The position numbers were made by a program, and so were the translations under genes. DNA of 29,328 nt, taken from positions 1 through 29,328 of IMG/VR virus record IMGVR_UViG_3300028829_001700. One strand, 5' to 3'. The notes under the pieces were generated by a model, which ran no database searches, had not been told where the DNA came from, and saw nothing but the letters and a program-made list of their open reading frames with translations. This DNA comes from a virus. This document shows positions 19,876 through 28,471 of this stretch, piece after piece; positions within the stretch are counted from its first letter, which is position 1, and each line of letters begins with the position of its first letter.

Positions 19876-22170
19876 ATGATTCGTTTTGTAACTTCTTTTA
19901 GCGCAGACGGCTACGAAAGATATGCTCAGAAGATGCTAGAATCCGTAGTGGAGAATTGGCATCCTGATCTAAAGCTAACAGCGTATTACCATGATTGTGA
20001 AGAAGCCCTTGTTTCTGCTTTTCCTAAAGCATCCAACATTGAGTATCGTAATCTTAATGAAGTAGAAGATATGTTAGCATACCGTGAGCGTATGAAGGCG
20101 TATGATGGTACAGCTAATGGACAGACTGCTTATGATTGGCGTATGGACGCTATTAAGTGGTGCCACAAGGTCTACGCGCTAACTGATTTGGGCTTAGAAC
20201 TAGCTGACAAAGACGCAGAGGCTGGTTGGATGTGTTGGCTAGATGCTGATACAGTGACAACCAAGCCGCTTACCGTAGAGAAAGTCTCAGCCCTCCTGCC
20301 AGAAAAAGCACATCTAGTGCATCTTGGCCGTAAAGACGTAGACTATAGCGAGACATCCTTTATTGGATTTAATCTCAGCTATGAATCTCCTGTCTATATG
20401 ATTGCTGACCTTCGTGGCTGCTACGATATTGGCGAGGTTGTCTCTTATCGCGAGTGGCACGACGGCTTTATCTTTGAGCGTCTACTAAAGATTTATACGG
20501 CACATGGTATGCGTGTCCATAATCTAACTCCTGATGTAGAAGGATTAGCAGCCTTTCAAAGCTCCCCTCTATCTCAGTACATGACACACTATAAAGGTGC
20601 CTTAAAGAATAATCTATCAGATACTCAGGTAGCACCAGATATTAAGTTACCAAGATACCGCCAACTTGCTGATCTTATCCGCACATATGGCAGTGAAACC
20701 TTTGTAGAGGTTGGTACATGGAACGGTGGCCGCGCCATTGAGATGGCTCTAGCTTCCTTTGAAAGTAAAGAAAAGCTACACTACATTGGCTTTGATTTGT
20801 TTGAAGAAGCTACTGAAGAATTAGATGTCTACGAATTAAATAGTAAACAACATAATACACTTACCGCTGTAAGCAATCGCCTAAAAGAATTTGCTGCTAA
20901 AATGAAGGAGGATGGTAAAGAGTTTACCTTTGAGCTTCATAAAGGAAATAGTAAAGAAACATTAGTTGCTGCTAAAGAAAGCCTTGCTAAAGCGAATTTT
21001 GCTTATATTGATGGAGGGCATTCAGAAGAGACGGTACTCAGTGACTATAAAAATCTAGAGCATTGTGATGTTATTGTCTTTGATGATTACTTTAGCAAAG
21101 ATCAAGAAGGAAATATTCTGGGTGAAGAATATCTAGGAACTAATCGCCTTATTGACGGCTTTAAAGATACACTATCTGAAGGACGCTGTATTGTTCTTCC
21201 CTCACAGGATAAGGTTAAAGGTGGAGGTATTACCCATCTTGCTCTCCTGCTCTCTAAGGATGACCTTCCACAGCCTCCTGTTGACCTTCTAAAGGTTCCG
21301 ATTATTGTTAAGCCTAAAGACTCTATGCCTAAAGAGTATATTATGCAGAGCATTAATGATAATCTAAAGCTAATAAAAAAGTGGGGCTTTGTCCAAAGTT
21401 GTAAACCTAACGCAGAACATGCAATTGTTGTTTCAGGCGGTCCCTCAACTGATTATAAAAAGCTAAAGAAAGTTATTAAAGAAACAAATGGTGTGGTACT
21501 ATGTGTAAAGCATAGTTATCCAGAACTATTAAAGAATGGTATTGTTCCTTTTGGGTGTATTATTCTTGATCCGCGTTCTATTGATGGCGTTTCTACTCAT
21601 GGTATTGTACGGAAAGATTTATTTAATACGTTAGATAAGGATACAAAATTCTTTGTGGCGTCTATGACAGACGTTAGCGTTACTAAATATCTTATGAGTA
21701 AAACAGATAATGTATACGGATGGAATGCTTATTCCGAAGCAGTTGTAGAAGCAACTAAAAATGAAAGCTTCGCTATTGACGAAGGTCTTAATATTCCTAA
21801 AGATACTACTTTCGTAACTGGGGGTACGTGTTCAGCAATGCGTACTATTGGGATGTTTCATATCCTAGGCTTCCGTAACTTCCATCTATTTGGTTTTGAT
21901 TGCAGCATCCCAGAAATGACAGATGATATGAAAAAGGAAAGGACAGAAGACGATAAGCCAAAGTATCTAAATGTTGAGACAAATGGTGCAAAGTTCTGGA
22001 CTACAGGAGAGCTTTTAGCTATGGCACAAGATTGTGAGAAGTTGTTTAGTAATCAGGATATTGAAATGAATGTTTCTATTTATGGCGAAGGAACTCTTGT
22101 TGCAGAAATTTTTAAAGATACTTATCATGCGGATAAACCATACTATAAGGATTTAATTAAACAATGTTAG
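19876..22170 (+). CDS. Three-domain glycosyltransferase / methyltransferase / MptE-like protein (764 aa)
   Basis: Domain 1 (about 1-240) is a glycosyltransferase-like fold with WLDADT (from about 121) and WHDGFIFERLL. Domain 2 (about 265-430) is a class I SAM methyltransferase of the Methyltransf_24 kind: FVEVGTWNGG (276), YIGFDLFEE, YIDGGHSEE (377), DVIVFDDYF. Domain 3 (about 510-764) resembles MptE / DUF115 proteins: AIVVSGGPSTDY (517), ILDPR, FVTGGTCSAMRTIG (646), LFGFDCSIP. DUF115 proteins act in flagellin or surface sugar pathways. The fusion suggests a single enzyme that builds and methylates a glycan. ATG 19876 was chosen because an upstream ATG at 19813 lies inside the previous gene and adds 21 unlike residues. 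Confidence 0.75.
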   Translation: MIRFVTSFSADGYERYAQKMLESVVENWHPDLKLTAYYHDCEEALVSAFPKASNIEYRNLNEVEDMLAYRERMKAYDGTANGQTAYDWRMDAIKWCHKVYALTDLGLELADKDAEAGWMCWLDADTVTTKPLTVEKVSALLPEKAHLVHLGRKDVDYSETSFIGFNLSYESPVYMIADLRGCYDIGEVVSYREWHDGFIFERLLKIYTAHGMRVHNLTPDVEGLAAFQSSPLSQYMTHYKGALKNNLSDTQVAPDIKLPRYRQLADLIRTYGSETFVEVGTWNGGRAIEMALASFESKEKLHYIGFDLFEEATEELDVYELNSKQHNTLTAVSNRLKEFAAKMKEDGKEFTFELHKGNSKETLVAAKESLAKANFAYIDGGHSEETVLSDYKNLEHCDVIVFDDYFSKDQEGNILGEEYLGTNRLIDGFKDTLSEGRCIVLPSQDKVKGGGITHLALLLSKDDLPQPPVDLLKVPIIVKPKDSMPKEYIMQSINDNLKLIKKWGFVQSCKPNAEHAIVVSGGPSTDYKKLKKVIKETNGVVLCVKHSYPELLKNGIVPFGCIILDPRSIDGVSTHGIVRKDLFNTLDKDTKFFVASMTDVSVTKYLMSKTDNVYGWNAYSEAVVEATKNESFAIDEGLNIPKDTTFVTGGTCSAMRTIGMFHILGFRNFHLFGFDCSIPEMTDDMKKERTEDDKPKYLNVETNGAKFWTTGELLAMAQDCEKLFSNQDIEMNVSIYGEGTLVAEIFKDTYHADKPYYKDLIKQC

Positions 22171-22565
22171 GAATTGCGGAATCAGTTATAGGTGTTACAG
22201 GAAAAATTCTTGATAAATTTATTGAGGATAAAGACCTAAAGACTAAGCTAGAAGCAGAGCTTAATGAGCAGCTAGTGTCCCTCGATCTTGCTCAAGCACA
22301 AGCTAATATTGAACAAGCAAAGCATCCCTCTATCTTTGTAAGTGGAGCTAGACCAGCCATCATGTGGGTCTGCTGCTTTGCTCTTGCTTGGCAGTTTATC
22401 CTTGCTCCTGTTACAAGCTGGGGGTTAGCCATTTGGTATCCTATTATTACGCTTCCTGTGTTAGACACTCAGTCTCTTATGACGCTTCTATTATCTCTTC
22501 TAGGACTTGGCGGTATGCGCTCTGCTGAAAAGTGGAAAGGTGTTGCCAGAAATAATATGAAATAA
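22164..22565 (+). CDS. Holin-like protein, 3-TM type (133 aa)
   Basis: The N-terminal 60 residues are amphipathic helix (LDKFIEDKDLKTKLEAELNE, then LDLAQAQANIEQAKHPS). ARPAIMWVCCFALAWQFILAP and further hydrophobic stretches form two or three membrane helices (about 63-112). The end is basic (MRSAEKWKGVARNN). This is the layout of the 3TM phage holin family, which opens the inner membrane at lysis. Overlaps the glycan gene by 7 nt and the terminase by 1 nt. Confidence 0.75.
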   Translation: MLGIAESVIGVTGKILDKFIEDKDLKTKLEAELNEQLVSLDLAQAQANIEQAKHPSIFVSGARPAIMWVCCFALAWQFILAPVTSWGLAIWYPIITLPVLDTQSLMTLLLSLLGLGGMRSAEKWKGVARNNMK

Positions 22566-23074
22566 TGGCACTCAACGATAAACAAGAGAAGTTTGCACAA
22601 GCTTATGTACTCTATCGAAATGCTACCGAAGCTGCTAAGGCTGCGGGGTATGCGGGTAGGTCTGCATATAATCAAGGTAGTAGGCTTTTAAAGATAGGAG
22701 AAGTAAACGAAAGAATTGAAGACCTTGAAAAGGAGATGGAGACATCTATTGATTATGTTGCTGAGATTGAAAAGCAGTATACATATGCTACCAACAATAA
22801 TCATACTAACTCTGCGCTTAAAGCACTTGAACTTCTTAGTAGATTACGTGCTCCTACAGACGAGGATACGCCTACTACTGTGGAGGAGTTGGAAGAAGAT
22901 ATTGTCAAAAGTCTTGAGCTATTAGGCGAGGACAGAACCATCAAGCTTTTCACAAAGTGTTCTTGGTTCGATGAGCAAGAAGAAGAGATGGAAGAGCTTC
23001 AGGAAGAAGTTGAAGAGCTAGAAGAAATCTTAGATGAGTTAGCTGAAAAAGAGATTATTGATGATCAAGTGTGA
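22565..23074 (+). CDS. Small terminase subunit (169 aa)
   Basis: LNDKQEKFAQAYVLYRNATEAAKAAGYAGRSAYNQGSRLLK at 3-43 is the Terminase_2 helix-turn-helix start: a (K/Q)xxFxxxYxxxxNATxAAxxAGY pattern that binds the packaging site. A central helix follows, then a long acidic coiled coil (EEEMEELQEEVEELEEILDE at 139-158). No large terminase gene is in the window; it probably lies beyond an edge. The last gene but one of the rightward arm. Confidence 0.85.
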   Translation: MALNDKQEKFAQAYVLYRNATEAAKAAGYAGRSAYNQGSRLLKIGEVNERIEDLEKEMETSIDYVAEIEKQYTYATNNNHTNSALKALELLSRLRAPTDEDTPTTVEELEEDIVKSLELLGEDRTIKLFTKCSWFDEQEEEMEELQEEVEELEEILDELAEKEIIDDQV

Positions 23075-23210
23075 GGATAAATGTACGATAGACCTTAACC
23101 ATCATTATTGTATTAAGTGTAATCGTTCAGTTGAAGAGATAAAAGAAGATAACGAAAAAAAGAAACAGGAAAAACTTCTCAAGAAAGCTTGGAAGAATTT
23201 ACCTGTTTAG
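23061..23210 (+). CDS. DUF1289-like small zinc protein (49 aa)
   Basis: CEDKCTIDLNHHYCIKCNRSVEEI matches the DUF1289 outline (CxxxCxID, YCxxCxRxxEEI): Cys 4, 8, 17 and 20. A Lys/Glu-rich helix follows. DUF1289 proteins are small, common in proteobacteria and of unknown function. ATG 23061 overlaps the terminase end by 14 nt. It closes the rightward arm and is followed by a terminator 23 nt later. Confidence 0.65.
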   Translation: MIKCEDKCTIDLNHHYCIKCNRSVEEIKEDNEKKKQEKLLKKAWKNLPV

Positions 23211-23232
23211 GCTTGTCCCTTAATAGACACGC

Positions 23233-23264
23233 GGAAGAGCATGGTTACTCTTCCATTTTATTTA
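23233..23264 (+). terminator. Rho-independent terminator at the end of the rightward arm
   Basis: GGAAGAG 23233-23239 pairs with CTCTTCC 23248-23254 around an 8-nt loop, followed by ATTTTATTTA. It serves rightward transcripts only: on the other strand the stem is followed by GCGTGTCT, not a U-run. Confidence 0.8.
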
Positions 23265-23279
23265 TAACTCCAAATAGTA
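23258..23279. repeat. 22-bp direct repeat, copy 1 (copy 2 at 24096-24117)
   Basis: TTATTTATAACTCCAAATAG plus TA is identical in both places, 838 bp apart. Read on the minus strand it contains the codons for TIWSYK, a stop, and the GGAG ribosome site for whatever follows. Copy 2 serves the end of the M15 peptidase and the start of the 249-aa virion gene. Copy 1 serves only remnants. Confidence 0.85.
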
Positions 23280-23311
23280 AGCACCATCCTTACATCAATA
23301 GCTCCTTCCAT
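23258..23311 (-). pseudogene. 17-codon ORF with C-terminal TIWSYK copied from the M15 peptidase gene
   Basis: On the minus strand, AAAGGAG stands 7 nt before an ATG that opens a 17-codon frame ending TIWSYK and TAA. The M15 peptidase ends with the same six residues, the same stop and the same DNA (22 bp identical). Following it on the minus strand is ATG GAA GAG TAA, a dead gene start. It looks like the remnant of a duplicated gene boundary rather than a working gene, though the strong ribosome site leaves a small peptide possible. Confidence 0.5.
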
Positions 23312-23334
23312 TGATAATCTCCTTTATTATGGTG
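23282..23334. repeat. Nested inverted repeats downstream of the leftward arm
   Basis: Outer arms CACCAT (23282-23287) and ATGGTG (23329-23334) enclose inner arms ATCAAT (23294-23299) and ATTGAT (23310-23315). On the minus strand this would fold soon after the stop of the 249-aa gene and hide the start codon of the 17-codon frame. No U-run follows, so it may slow transcripts or protect the 3' end of the virion message. Confidence 0.4.
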
Positions 23335-23344
23335 AATAATTATT

Positions 23345-24094
23345 TTAATCTACAGAACTATTTTTAATATATATCATTGAAAAGTCTGCAGAAATTGAGT
23401 TATTTGTTCCAGAAGATACTGCTCGTGCTTCTACGTCAGTTTTTTCGGGTATTAAGATAGGATACCGGATAACAAAATCTGCAGCAGCACCCTCACTAAG
23501 AGACTGTTTCAGCAAAGCTCTAAACACACCGTCTAATTGACGTTGAACAAATTGAGCAGTGACATATTGGTTATTATTAGTCGTTCCAGTAGAGAAGTTT
23601 ACATGATCTAAAAATCCAGTGTATCCGGCTGGTACTGTCCACATAGCCATCAGCGTCTGGTTTTCACCTGCAGTAATACGAGCGTATGTAGTCCCGCCAT
23701 TGGTGATGTTTAAGTCGGCAGTTGGTTCTTGTGAGCCTAATACAAATGCACGAAAAACACGAAGAAAGGTTTGTATTGTAGTAGCTGTACCTGCACCAGC
23801 TAGTGTTACTTCTTCACTAACTTCATTGTAGTCTTCGTCTAAACCTTGTATTGTAACCTTAACACCATTATCAGTTGCCGGTGAACCTGCGGCGGTAGTT
23901 ACCGTCATAACAACAGCAGAACTAGGGTAAGCGTACAGTCCACCTGCATCCCAAATAGTTTCTTCTGTTCCGTCTACGTCTGGATTAAATCCAAACTTAA
24001 AAATTGTTTTGTGATTTTCTATCTGACCACGAGCAACTTGTAGTTCAAAAGGTTCGTTTTTACCAAAACGTGTAATTGAGGAAGGTATTGCCAT
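23345..24094 (-). CDS. Probable virion structural protein, beta-rich (249 aa)
   Basis: Starts MAIPSSITRFGKNEPFELQV, then a long series of short strands with Thr, Ala and Gly (VVMTVTTAAGSPA, VKVTIQGLDED, VTLAGAGTAT, TYARITAGENQTL), and no Cys. Such an all-beta, Cys-free protein within the virion arm of a podovirus-like genome is most likely a tail, decoration or fibre-associated protein. I recall similar starts in other marine podovirus proteins of unknown function. The ribosome site TTTGGAG comes from the end of the M15 gene, 1 nt away. Confidence 0.6.
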   Translation of the reverse strand: MAIPSSITRFGKNEPFELQVARGQIENHKTIFKFGFNPDVDGTEETIWDAGGLYAYPSSAVVMTVTTAAGSPATDNGVKVTIQGLDEDYNEVSEEVTLAGAGTATTIQTFLRVFRAFVLGSQEPTADLNITNGGTTYARITAGENQTLMAMWTVPAGYTGFLDHVNFSTGTTNNNQYVTAQFVQRQLDGVFRALLKQSLSEGAAADFVIRYPILIPEKTDVEARAVSSGTNNSISADFSMIYIKNSSVD

Positions 24095-24095
24095 A

Positions 24096-24488
24096 TTATT
24101 TATAACTCCAAATAGTAGGACGCGGTGTTGTATCAGAGTTTAACATAGTATCAATATGTATGAACCTTTTATTGTGTGGTCCTCTTTGTGCTACCCCTAT
24201 CCCTGTAAAGCCGTGTAGAATAGCTTTATTAACTAATGCATAAGCTTGGCTACCTGAGATAGCTACGTCTACAGCCTGACCGAGAATATGCGCTGACTTA
24301 GGAGAGCCTCCTACTGCTGCATTGTATTCAGAGCTACGGTAGCCTGACGTAATAACCATAGGCTTACCGTAATCTTCACGTAGAAGAATAAGTTGTTTCA
24401 TAAACTCTTTGTCCATAAAACATTCTCCTGTACCCTTACATCCTAATTCTTTCTCAGTAAAGTATTTCCAGTCGTTTGTCCCAGACAT
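24096..24488 (-). CDS. M15-type peptidase, probable endolysin (130 aa)
   Basis: The peptidase M15 pattern is complete: ITSGYRSSEYNAAVGG (Arg51), SAHILGQAVDV (zinc His67 and Asp74) and FIHIDT (zinc His111). Family knowledge: cuts D-amino-acid or L-Ala-D-Glu bonds in peptidoglycan stems. There is no signal peptide, so release through a holin is expected. It may act as the endolysin, or as a virion-borne peptidase given its place among structural genes. Start ATG 24488 overlaps the upstream stop by one base, with AAAGG nearby. Confidence 0.85.
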   Translation of the reverse strand: MSGTNDWKYFTEKELGCKGTGECFMDKEFMKQLILLREDYGKPMVITSGYRSSEYNAAVGGSPKSAHILGQAVDVAISGSQAYALVNKAILHGFTGIGVAQRGPHNKRFIHIDTMLNSDTTPRPTIWSYK

Positions 24489-24733
24489 TATTTTACCTTT
24501 ACTAAAAAAGAATCTAACTTAGCATCTAGCCTATCAAATCTATCCATGATTTTATTAAGGTCTTTCTCTACGTCTGCCTTAGTCGCATAGGTTTTGGCGA
24601 CCTCTTCTCGTGTGTCAGCCACGCGCCGCTTAGTATCCTGTACCTGTTGGCTAATACCACGCACCCACCATATAAAGGAGCCACCGGCTATACTTAGTAT
24701 TGCATTCCAAATCATAGTAGGGTCACTAGGCAT
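24488..24733 (-). CDS. Small membrane-anchored coiled-coil protein, holin or spanin-like (81 aa)
   Basis: One N-terminal membrane helix (MIWNAILSIAGGSFIWWV) is followed by a long charged coiled coil (VQDTKRRVADTREEVAKTYA, then KDLNKIMDRFDRLDAKLDSF). This shape fits an inner-membrane spanin or a class III-type holin. Being next to the M15 endolysin supports a lysis role. The ribosome site AAAGGAA is good. Identity beyond the shape is not certain. Confidence 0.6.
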   Translation of the reverse strand: MPSDPTMIWNAILSIAGGSFIWWVRGISQQVQDTKRRVADTREEVAKTYATKADVEKDLNKIMDRFDRLDAKLDSFLVKVK

Positions 24734-24751
24734 TTTATTTATTCCTTTAAA

Positions 24752-27700
24752 TTAATCTGTAACGATAGAACGTGATGAGTCAAGAATGTCTTGTAAATTT
24801 TCAGTTGCTTCTGCTTTAATATCTCTAGCTTGTGGTATGTTTCTTAAAAAAGGGACTAAGTCAGCTATAAAACGAGCCAATGATCTAGATTCTCCTTTAG
24901 CTCCATAATTATACAAAGCTGCTGTTCCCTTTTCTAAGCTTGAAGCGCTAGGACCAAGAATAGCAGCAATGAAATTTGTTCCGTACTTCTGCGAATTAAT
25001 CGCATCATAAATAAGAGTAAAGCCACCTAATATATTAGTTCTCAGTAAAGCTTGTAGAAGTTTATCTTTCCCGTCTAATTCGTCAAAGGGGCTTTCTTCA
25101 TCCCCATATCGGATATTATCTTTTAAACCTTGGATAGCTAAAGCCATTGCCATAATTCCTGCTAAGGCTACTCCATATTTTAGGGCGTCTGTAGCGGGAA
25201 TACGTCCCTTGGTTAAAGGAACAATAATTTCTCGCCACATACGAGTGCCTACTGTATTGCCAAAGACCAAGGCAAAACCCTTTAGCTGTGCTACGGAAGC
25301 GTAATGAGGGTCTGACATCCATAAAGGTCTATTAACAGCATTAGGAGCCATAATAAACTCATTCACTGTTCTAGATAAAGCTTTACGAATAATCTCAGGA
25401 TCACCATCTTCTACATTTTTAGCTTTAGAATTAGGAGTAGCATACCAAGCTTGTACTGATTCAGCATCAGGATTGGTGATACCTTGTTCCGCTAAACGTC
25501 TTCTAGCAAGTCGATATTCTTGAGTCTTTGTTTTCCCTGCATTTACAATCTTTAAATCATTACGCATCTGCATACGAGTAGCCTGAAAAGCAATATCTCT
25601 ACTTATCTGCGTTACAGTTGTTAGAAGGGTAGCTTTAAAAAAAGCATTAGTTACTTTACGAGCTACCGTAACATTGGCTAGATCACCAAAGCGTTCCGCT
25701 AGGCTTCCATCTAAACCTTCTAGAATACCAGCAAAAGCTTTTTCTTTTGCATTCATTTTCATCTTAGGAAAGAATTTTCTACTCCCCGCCCTTAACGCAT
25801 TATAAGAAGCACTTACTGTACCAAATAAAGCATACCGAGGATTTAACCTAGATAAGACAATAATAGGTTCAGATAAAGCTGTAAGACCAGCTAAAGGAAG
25901 TGTTAGTATGTATTGCCCAGTTAGTATCCACTTTTGAATACCCTGTACCTTCTTATTACGTAAGGGCTTATACTTACTTTGTGTAGCATCATATAAATCA
26001 GAAATCCACTCTTGTTCTTGTTGAGTAGTTTCTTTTAGTGTCGGAAGAATGGTGTTAATTTCATTAGCCATTTCTTTACCAATGATTCTTTTGTTAGCGT
26101 CTAAAACATATTTATACATAAGACCTTCAATATCAGTCTCTACTAATCCTGCTTTATCTAAAGCTTCTACATCTTCCTTACTAAGTCGCCTCTCTTGTTC
26201 AAAAGACTTTTGACTAGAGACTGCTTTATTAGAATCGCCTACATTAATTTTATCGTCTGATTGTGTATTGTCGTAAACACCTTCATTATCGTAAATATTT
26301 TCAACAATAGAAGAAGCACTAGCTTTACTTTTACCTCTGCCCATAAGAACTTTAATCATTCTTTTCCTATTTAAAGGACCAGTTTTATAAACCCTAGGAA
26401 GGTAGCCTTCTTCAAAGTTAAGCTGAATACCTGCTTTATTGAGACGATCATAGAAACCATCATAAATAGGTTCAAAAACTGTTTTGTTAGATAAGTTTTT
26501 AAACTTGTCTGAATTTATAATAGATTCTCTAATAGATGCTTCCTCATTAGGAGCAGCCTGAACACGCTGTGTGTACTCATTTCTTAATTCTTGTACCTCA
26601 TTATCTAAGCCAAGAACCGTCTCTGTATCTATGTCACCTGCGTTATAAGCATTGCTAACATCTTCTCCTAATACAGAAGAACCTTCATAAGTTTCTTCAC
26701 TAAAGACTGCATTTTCTACAGACTTTTTATTTAACTTAACAGGTCTTTTAATGCGCCCTGTTTTAGGGTCTACAGGAGCATTTCCTAAAAACTCTCTAAG
26801 TTTTGTAGCAACGCTATCAATACGAGCATCACCATCTAATTCACCAGTAGTCATTACTTTAAATACACGACGACTAACTGCTTTAGGAATAGCTCTCTGA
26901 AGAATAGGAATACGAAAGCTTCTACGCAACTCTCTAAAAATAGGCTGTAGTTGATCAGCATCTTGCCCTACAGCAGCACTAATATTAGAGGCGTTGTTAG
27001 CAAATAAATTAACAATACGTGCTTCACCCTCTCCTCTACGAGAGAATGGAGCTAAAACACTTAAAGCACTACGCATTAGACCTGAAATAATAGGTCTATC
27101 TGTCATCTGTTTAGAAGACTTTTCTCTTCCAAAGGTTCGTGTACCTGTCGCACCAAAAGACCCTCCAAGCTCAGTTTCCTGATCTCGCACACCCTTGGCT
27201 AACTCATCTAAAGTTTCTTCTAGTTCTATAGCTCTATTAGCTGACTGTGTTTGTAGTACACCTCCTAAAGCAGAAGTACCTGCTCCAGCAGCTTTACCAC
27301 CTACAACGCCTAAAGCACCAGCATCAACAAGTCTATTAAAGTATTCAGCACCTTCGTAAGGAATAGCAGTCTTATCAGCAGCCAAACCAGCAGCAGCTAT
27401 TTGCGTAGCCTCTTGTGCAGTTTCAGTAATTCCTTCAGATAAACCGCCTCTTAAACTTCCTTTAGCAACATTACCAGCAAATTTTAGACCTTTTGTTACA
27501 GCAGTTTCTGCTACTTCTTTACCTACTTTTTTACCTAGTTCATCTGTTACCGCTTTTTTACCAAACTCTTTAACAAAACTTTTAAGTAAAAGACTAGCGC
27601 CAATCTTGTCCAAAACACCAATAACAACACCACCAGCGGAAGCAGCCTTATCAGCTATTTCTGGGTCAGCGCCTAAATTAAGAGCTTCTTCTTTTACTTG

Positions 27701-28465
27701 TCCAGTACCAGCTAAACCTCCAACCATAAAAGGAAGTATTAAAGCTGTAGCAGCACCCGCAGCAGTCCCACCAACAGCAGCAACAGGTATAGCAACTAAT
27801 CCTGCTCCTATAGAAGGACCAAGAGAACCTATGGCATCACCCAACATATCCTTTAAAAGTAAACCACCACTTTCTAAAGCTGCGCCAATGCCTTCTGTTT
27901 CATAATCTTCAGTAACCTCACTAATACGTTCAGTAAAAGAAGAAGTACGAGTAGGAATACCATAAGTTTTAACGTCTTCTTCTTGTTTTTGAGCATCCTT
28001 TATAGCCCACTGCTCTAGCTCAGGACTATTAATAAGACGACCATAGACACCAATGCCTTCAGCAGCGTATCTCTGGAACTCATTAAATGATCTACCAACC
28101 CTATTACCAAAACTATCTGGGTCTGCAGGAGTAACTGGAATAGGAGAAGCAGAAGGAGCAGAAGGAGCAGAAGAAGCATCAGCTTCCTCAGTATCAGTAA
28201 AGAGACTTTCTGTGGTCCTTCCTTTAAGAAGGTCTTCAGACTCTTGTAAAATCTTTAATATTTCAGGAGAAAAACCCTGTTCTTCTTGAACCATAGGAGT
28301 TTGTTCAACTGCTACATCAGGACGAGTTTGACTGCCCCTAGAAAGAAAGCTTTCTGCTTCCCTACTAGACTCTCCATAAAAAGAAGAAGGAGAAGGTTCT
28401 TCGCTACCTACACTTTGTAGTAGTTGATCAGCTTCCGCTAAAAGTTGTTGTGTGTTAGCAACCAT
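24752..28465 (-). CDS. Very large probable internal virion / ejection protein (1237 aa)
   Basis: The first 130 residues are acidic and low complexity, with Ser/Glu-rich stretches and a run of APSAPSASPIPV. A Gly/Ala-rich hydrophobic region (about 205-260: GAGLVAIPVAAVGGTAAGAA, LILPFMVGGLAG) follows. Long charged helical segments come next, then hydrophobic stretches near 855-880 (YILTLPLAGLTALSEPIIVL) and 1095-1115 (YGVALAGIMAMALAIQGL). Size, position and the mix of soluble helices with membrane-seeking parts fit the T7 gp16 class that crosses the host envelope during DNA ejection. I see no lytic transglycosylase motif like that at the N-terminus of gp16. No strong ribosome site is visible; the upstream gene ends 6 nt before. 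Confidence 0.65.
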   Translation of the reverse strand: MVANTQQLLAEADQLLQSVGSEEPSPSSFYGESSREAESFLSRGSQTRPDVAVEQTPMVQEEQGFSPEILKILQESEDLLKGRTTESLFTDTEEADASSAPSAPSASPIPVTPADPDSFGNRVGRSFNEFQRYAAEGIGVYGRLINSPELEQWAIKDAQKQEEDVKTYGIPTRTSSFTERISEVTEDYETEGIGAALESGGLLLKDMLGDAIGSLGPSIGAGLVAIPVAAVGGTAAGAATALILPFMVGGLAGTGQVKEEALNLGADPEIADKAASAGGVVIGVLDKIGASLLLKSFVKEFGKKAVTDELGKKVGKEVAETAVTKGLKFAGNVAKGSLRGGLSEGITETAQEATQIAAAGLAADKTAIPYEGAEYFNRLVDAGALGVVGGKAAGAGTSALGGVLQTQSANRAIELEETLDELAKGVRDQETELGGSFGATGTRTFGREKSSKQMTDRPIISGLMRSALSVLAPFSRRGEGEARIVNLFANNASNISAAVGQDADQLQPIFRELRRSFRIPILQRAIPKAVSRRVFKVMTTGELDGDARIDSVATKLREFLGNAPVDPKTGRIKRPVKLNKKSVENAVFSEETYEGSSVLGEDVSNAYNAGDIDTETVLGLDNEVQELRNEYTQRVQAAPNEEASIRESIINSDKFKNLSNKTVFEPIYDGFYDRLNKAGIQLNFEEGYLPRVYKTGPLNRKRMIKVLMGRGKSKASASSIVENIYDNEGVYDNTQSDDKINVGDSNKAVSSQKSFEQERRLSKEDVEALDKAGLVETDIEGLMYKYVLDANKRIIGKEMANEINTILPTLKETTQQEQEWISDLYDATQSKYKPLRNKKVQGIQKWILTGQYILTLPLAGLTALSEPIIVLSRLNPRYALFGTVSASYNALRAGSRKFFPKMKMNAKEKAFAGILEGLDGSLAERFGDLANVTVARKVTNAFFKATLLTTVTQISRDIAFQATRMQMRNDLKIVNAGKTKTQEYRLARRRLAEQGITNPDAESVQAWYATPNSKAKNVEDGDPEIIRKALSRTVNEFIMAPNAVNRPLWMSDPHYASVAQLKGFALVFGNTVGTRMWREIIVPLTKGRIPATDALKYGVALAGIMAMALAIQGLKDNIRYGDEESPFDELDGKDKLLQALLRTNILGGFTLIYDAINSQKYGTNFIAAILGPSASSLEKGTAALYNYGAKGESRSLARFIADLVPFLRNIPQARDIKAEATENLQDILDSSRSIVTD

Positions 28466-28471
28466 TTATTA

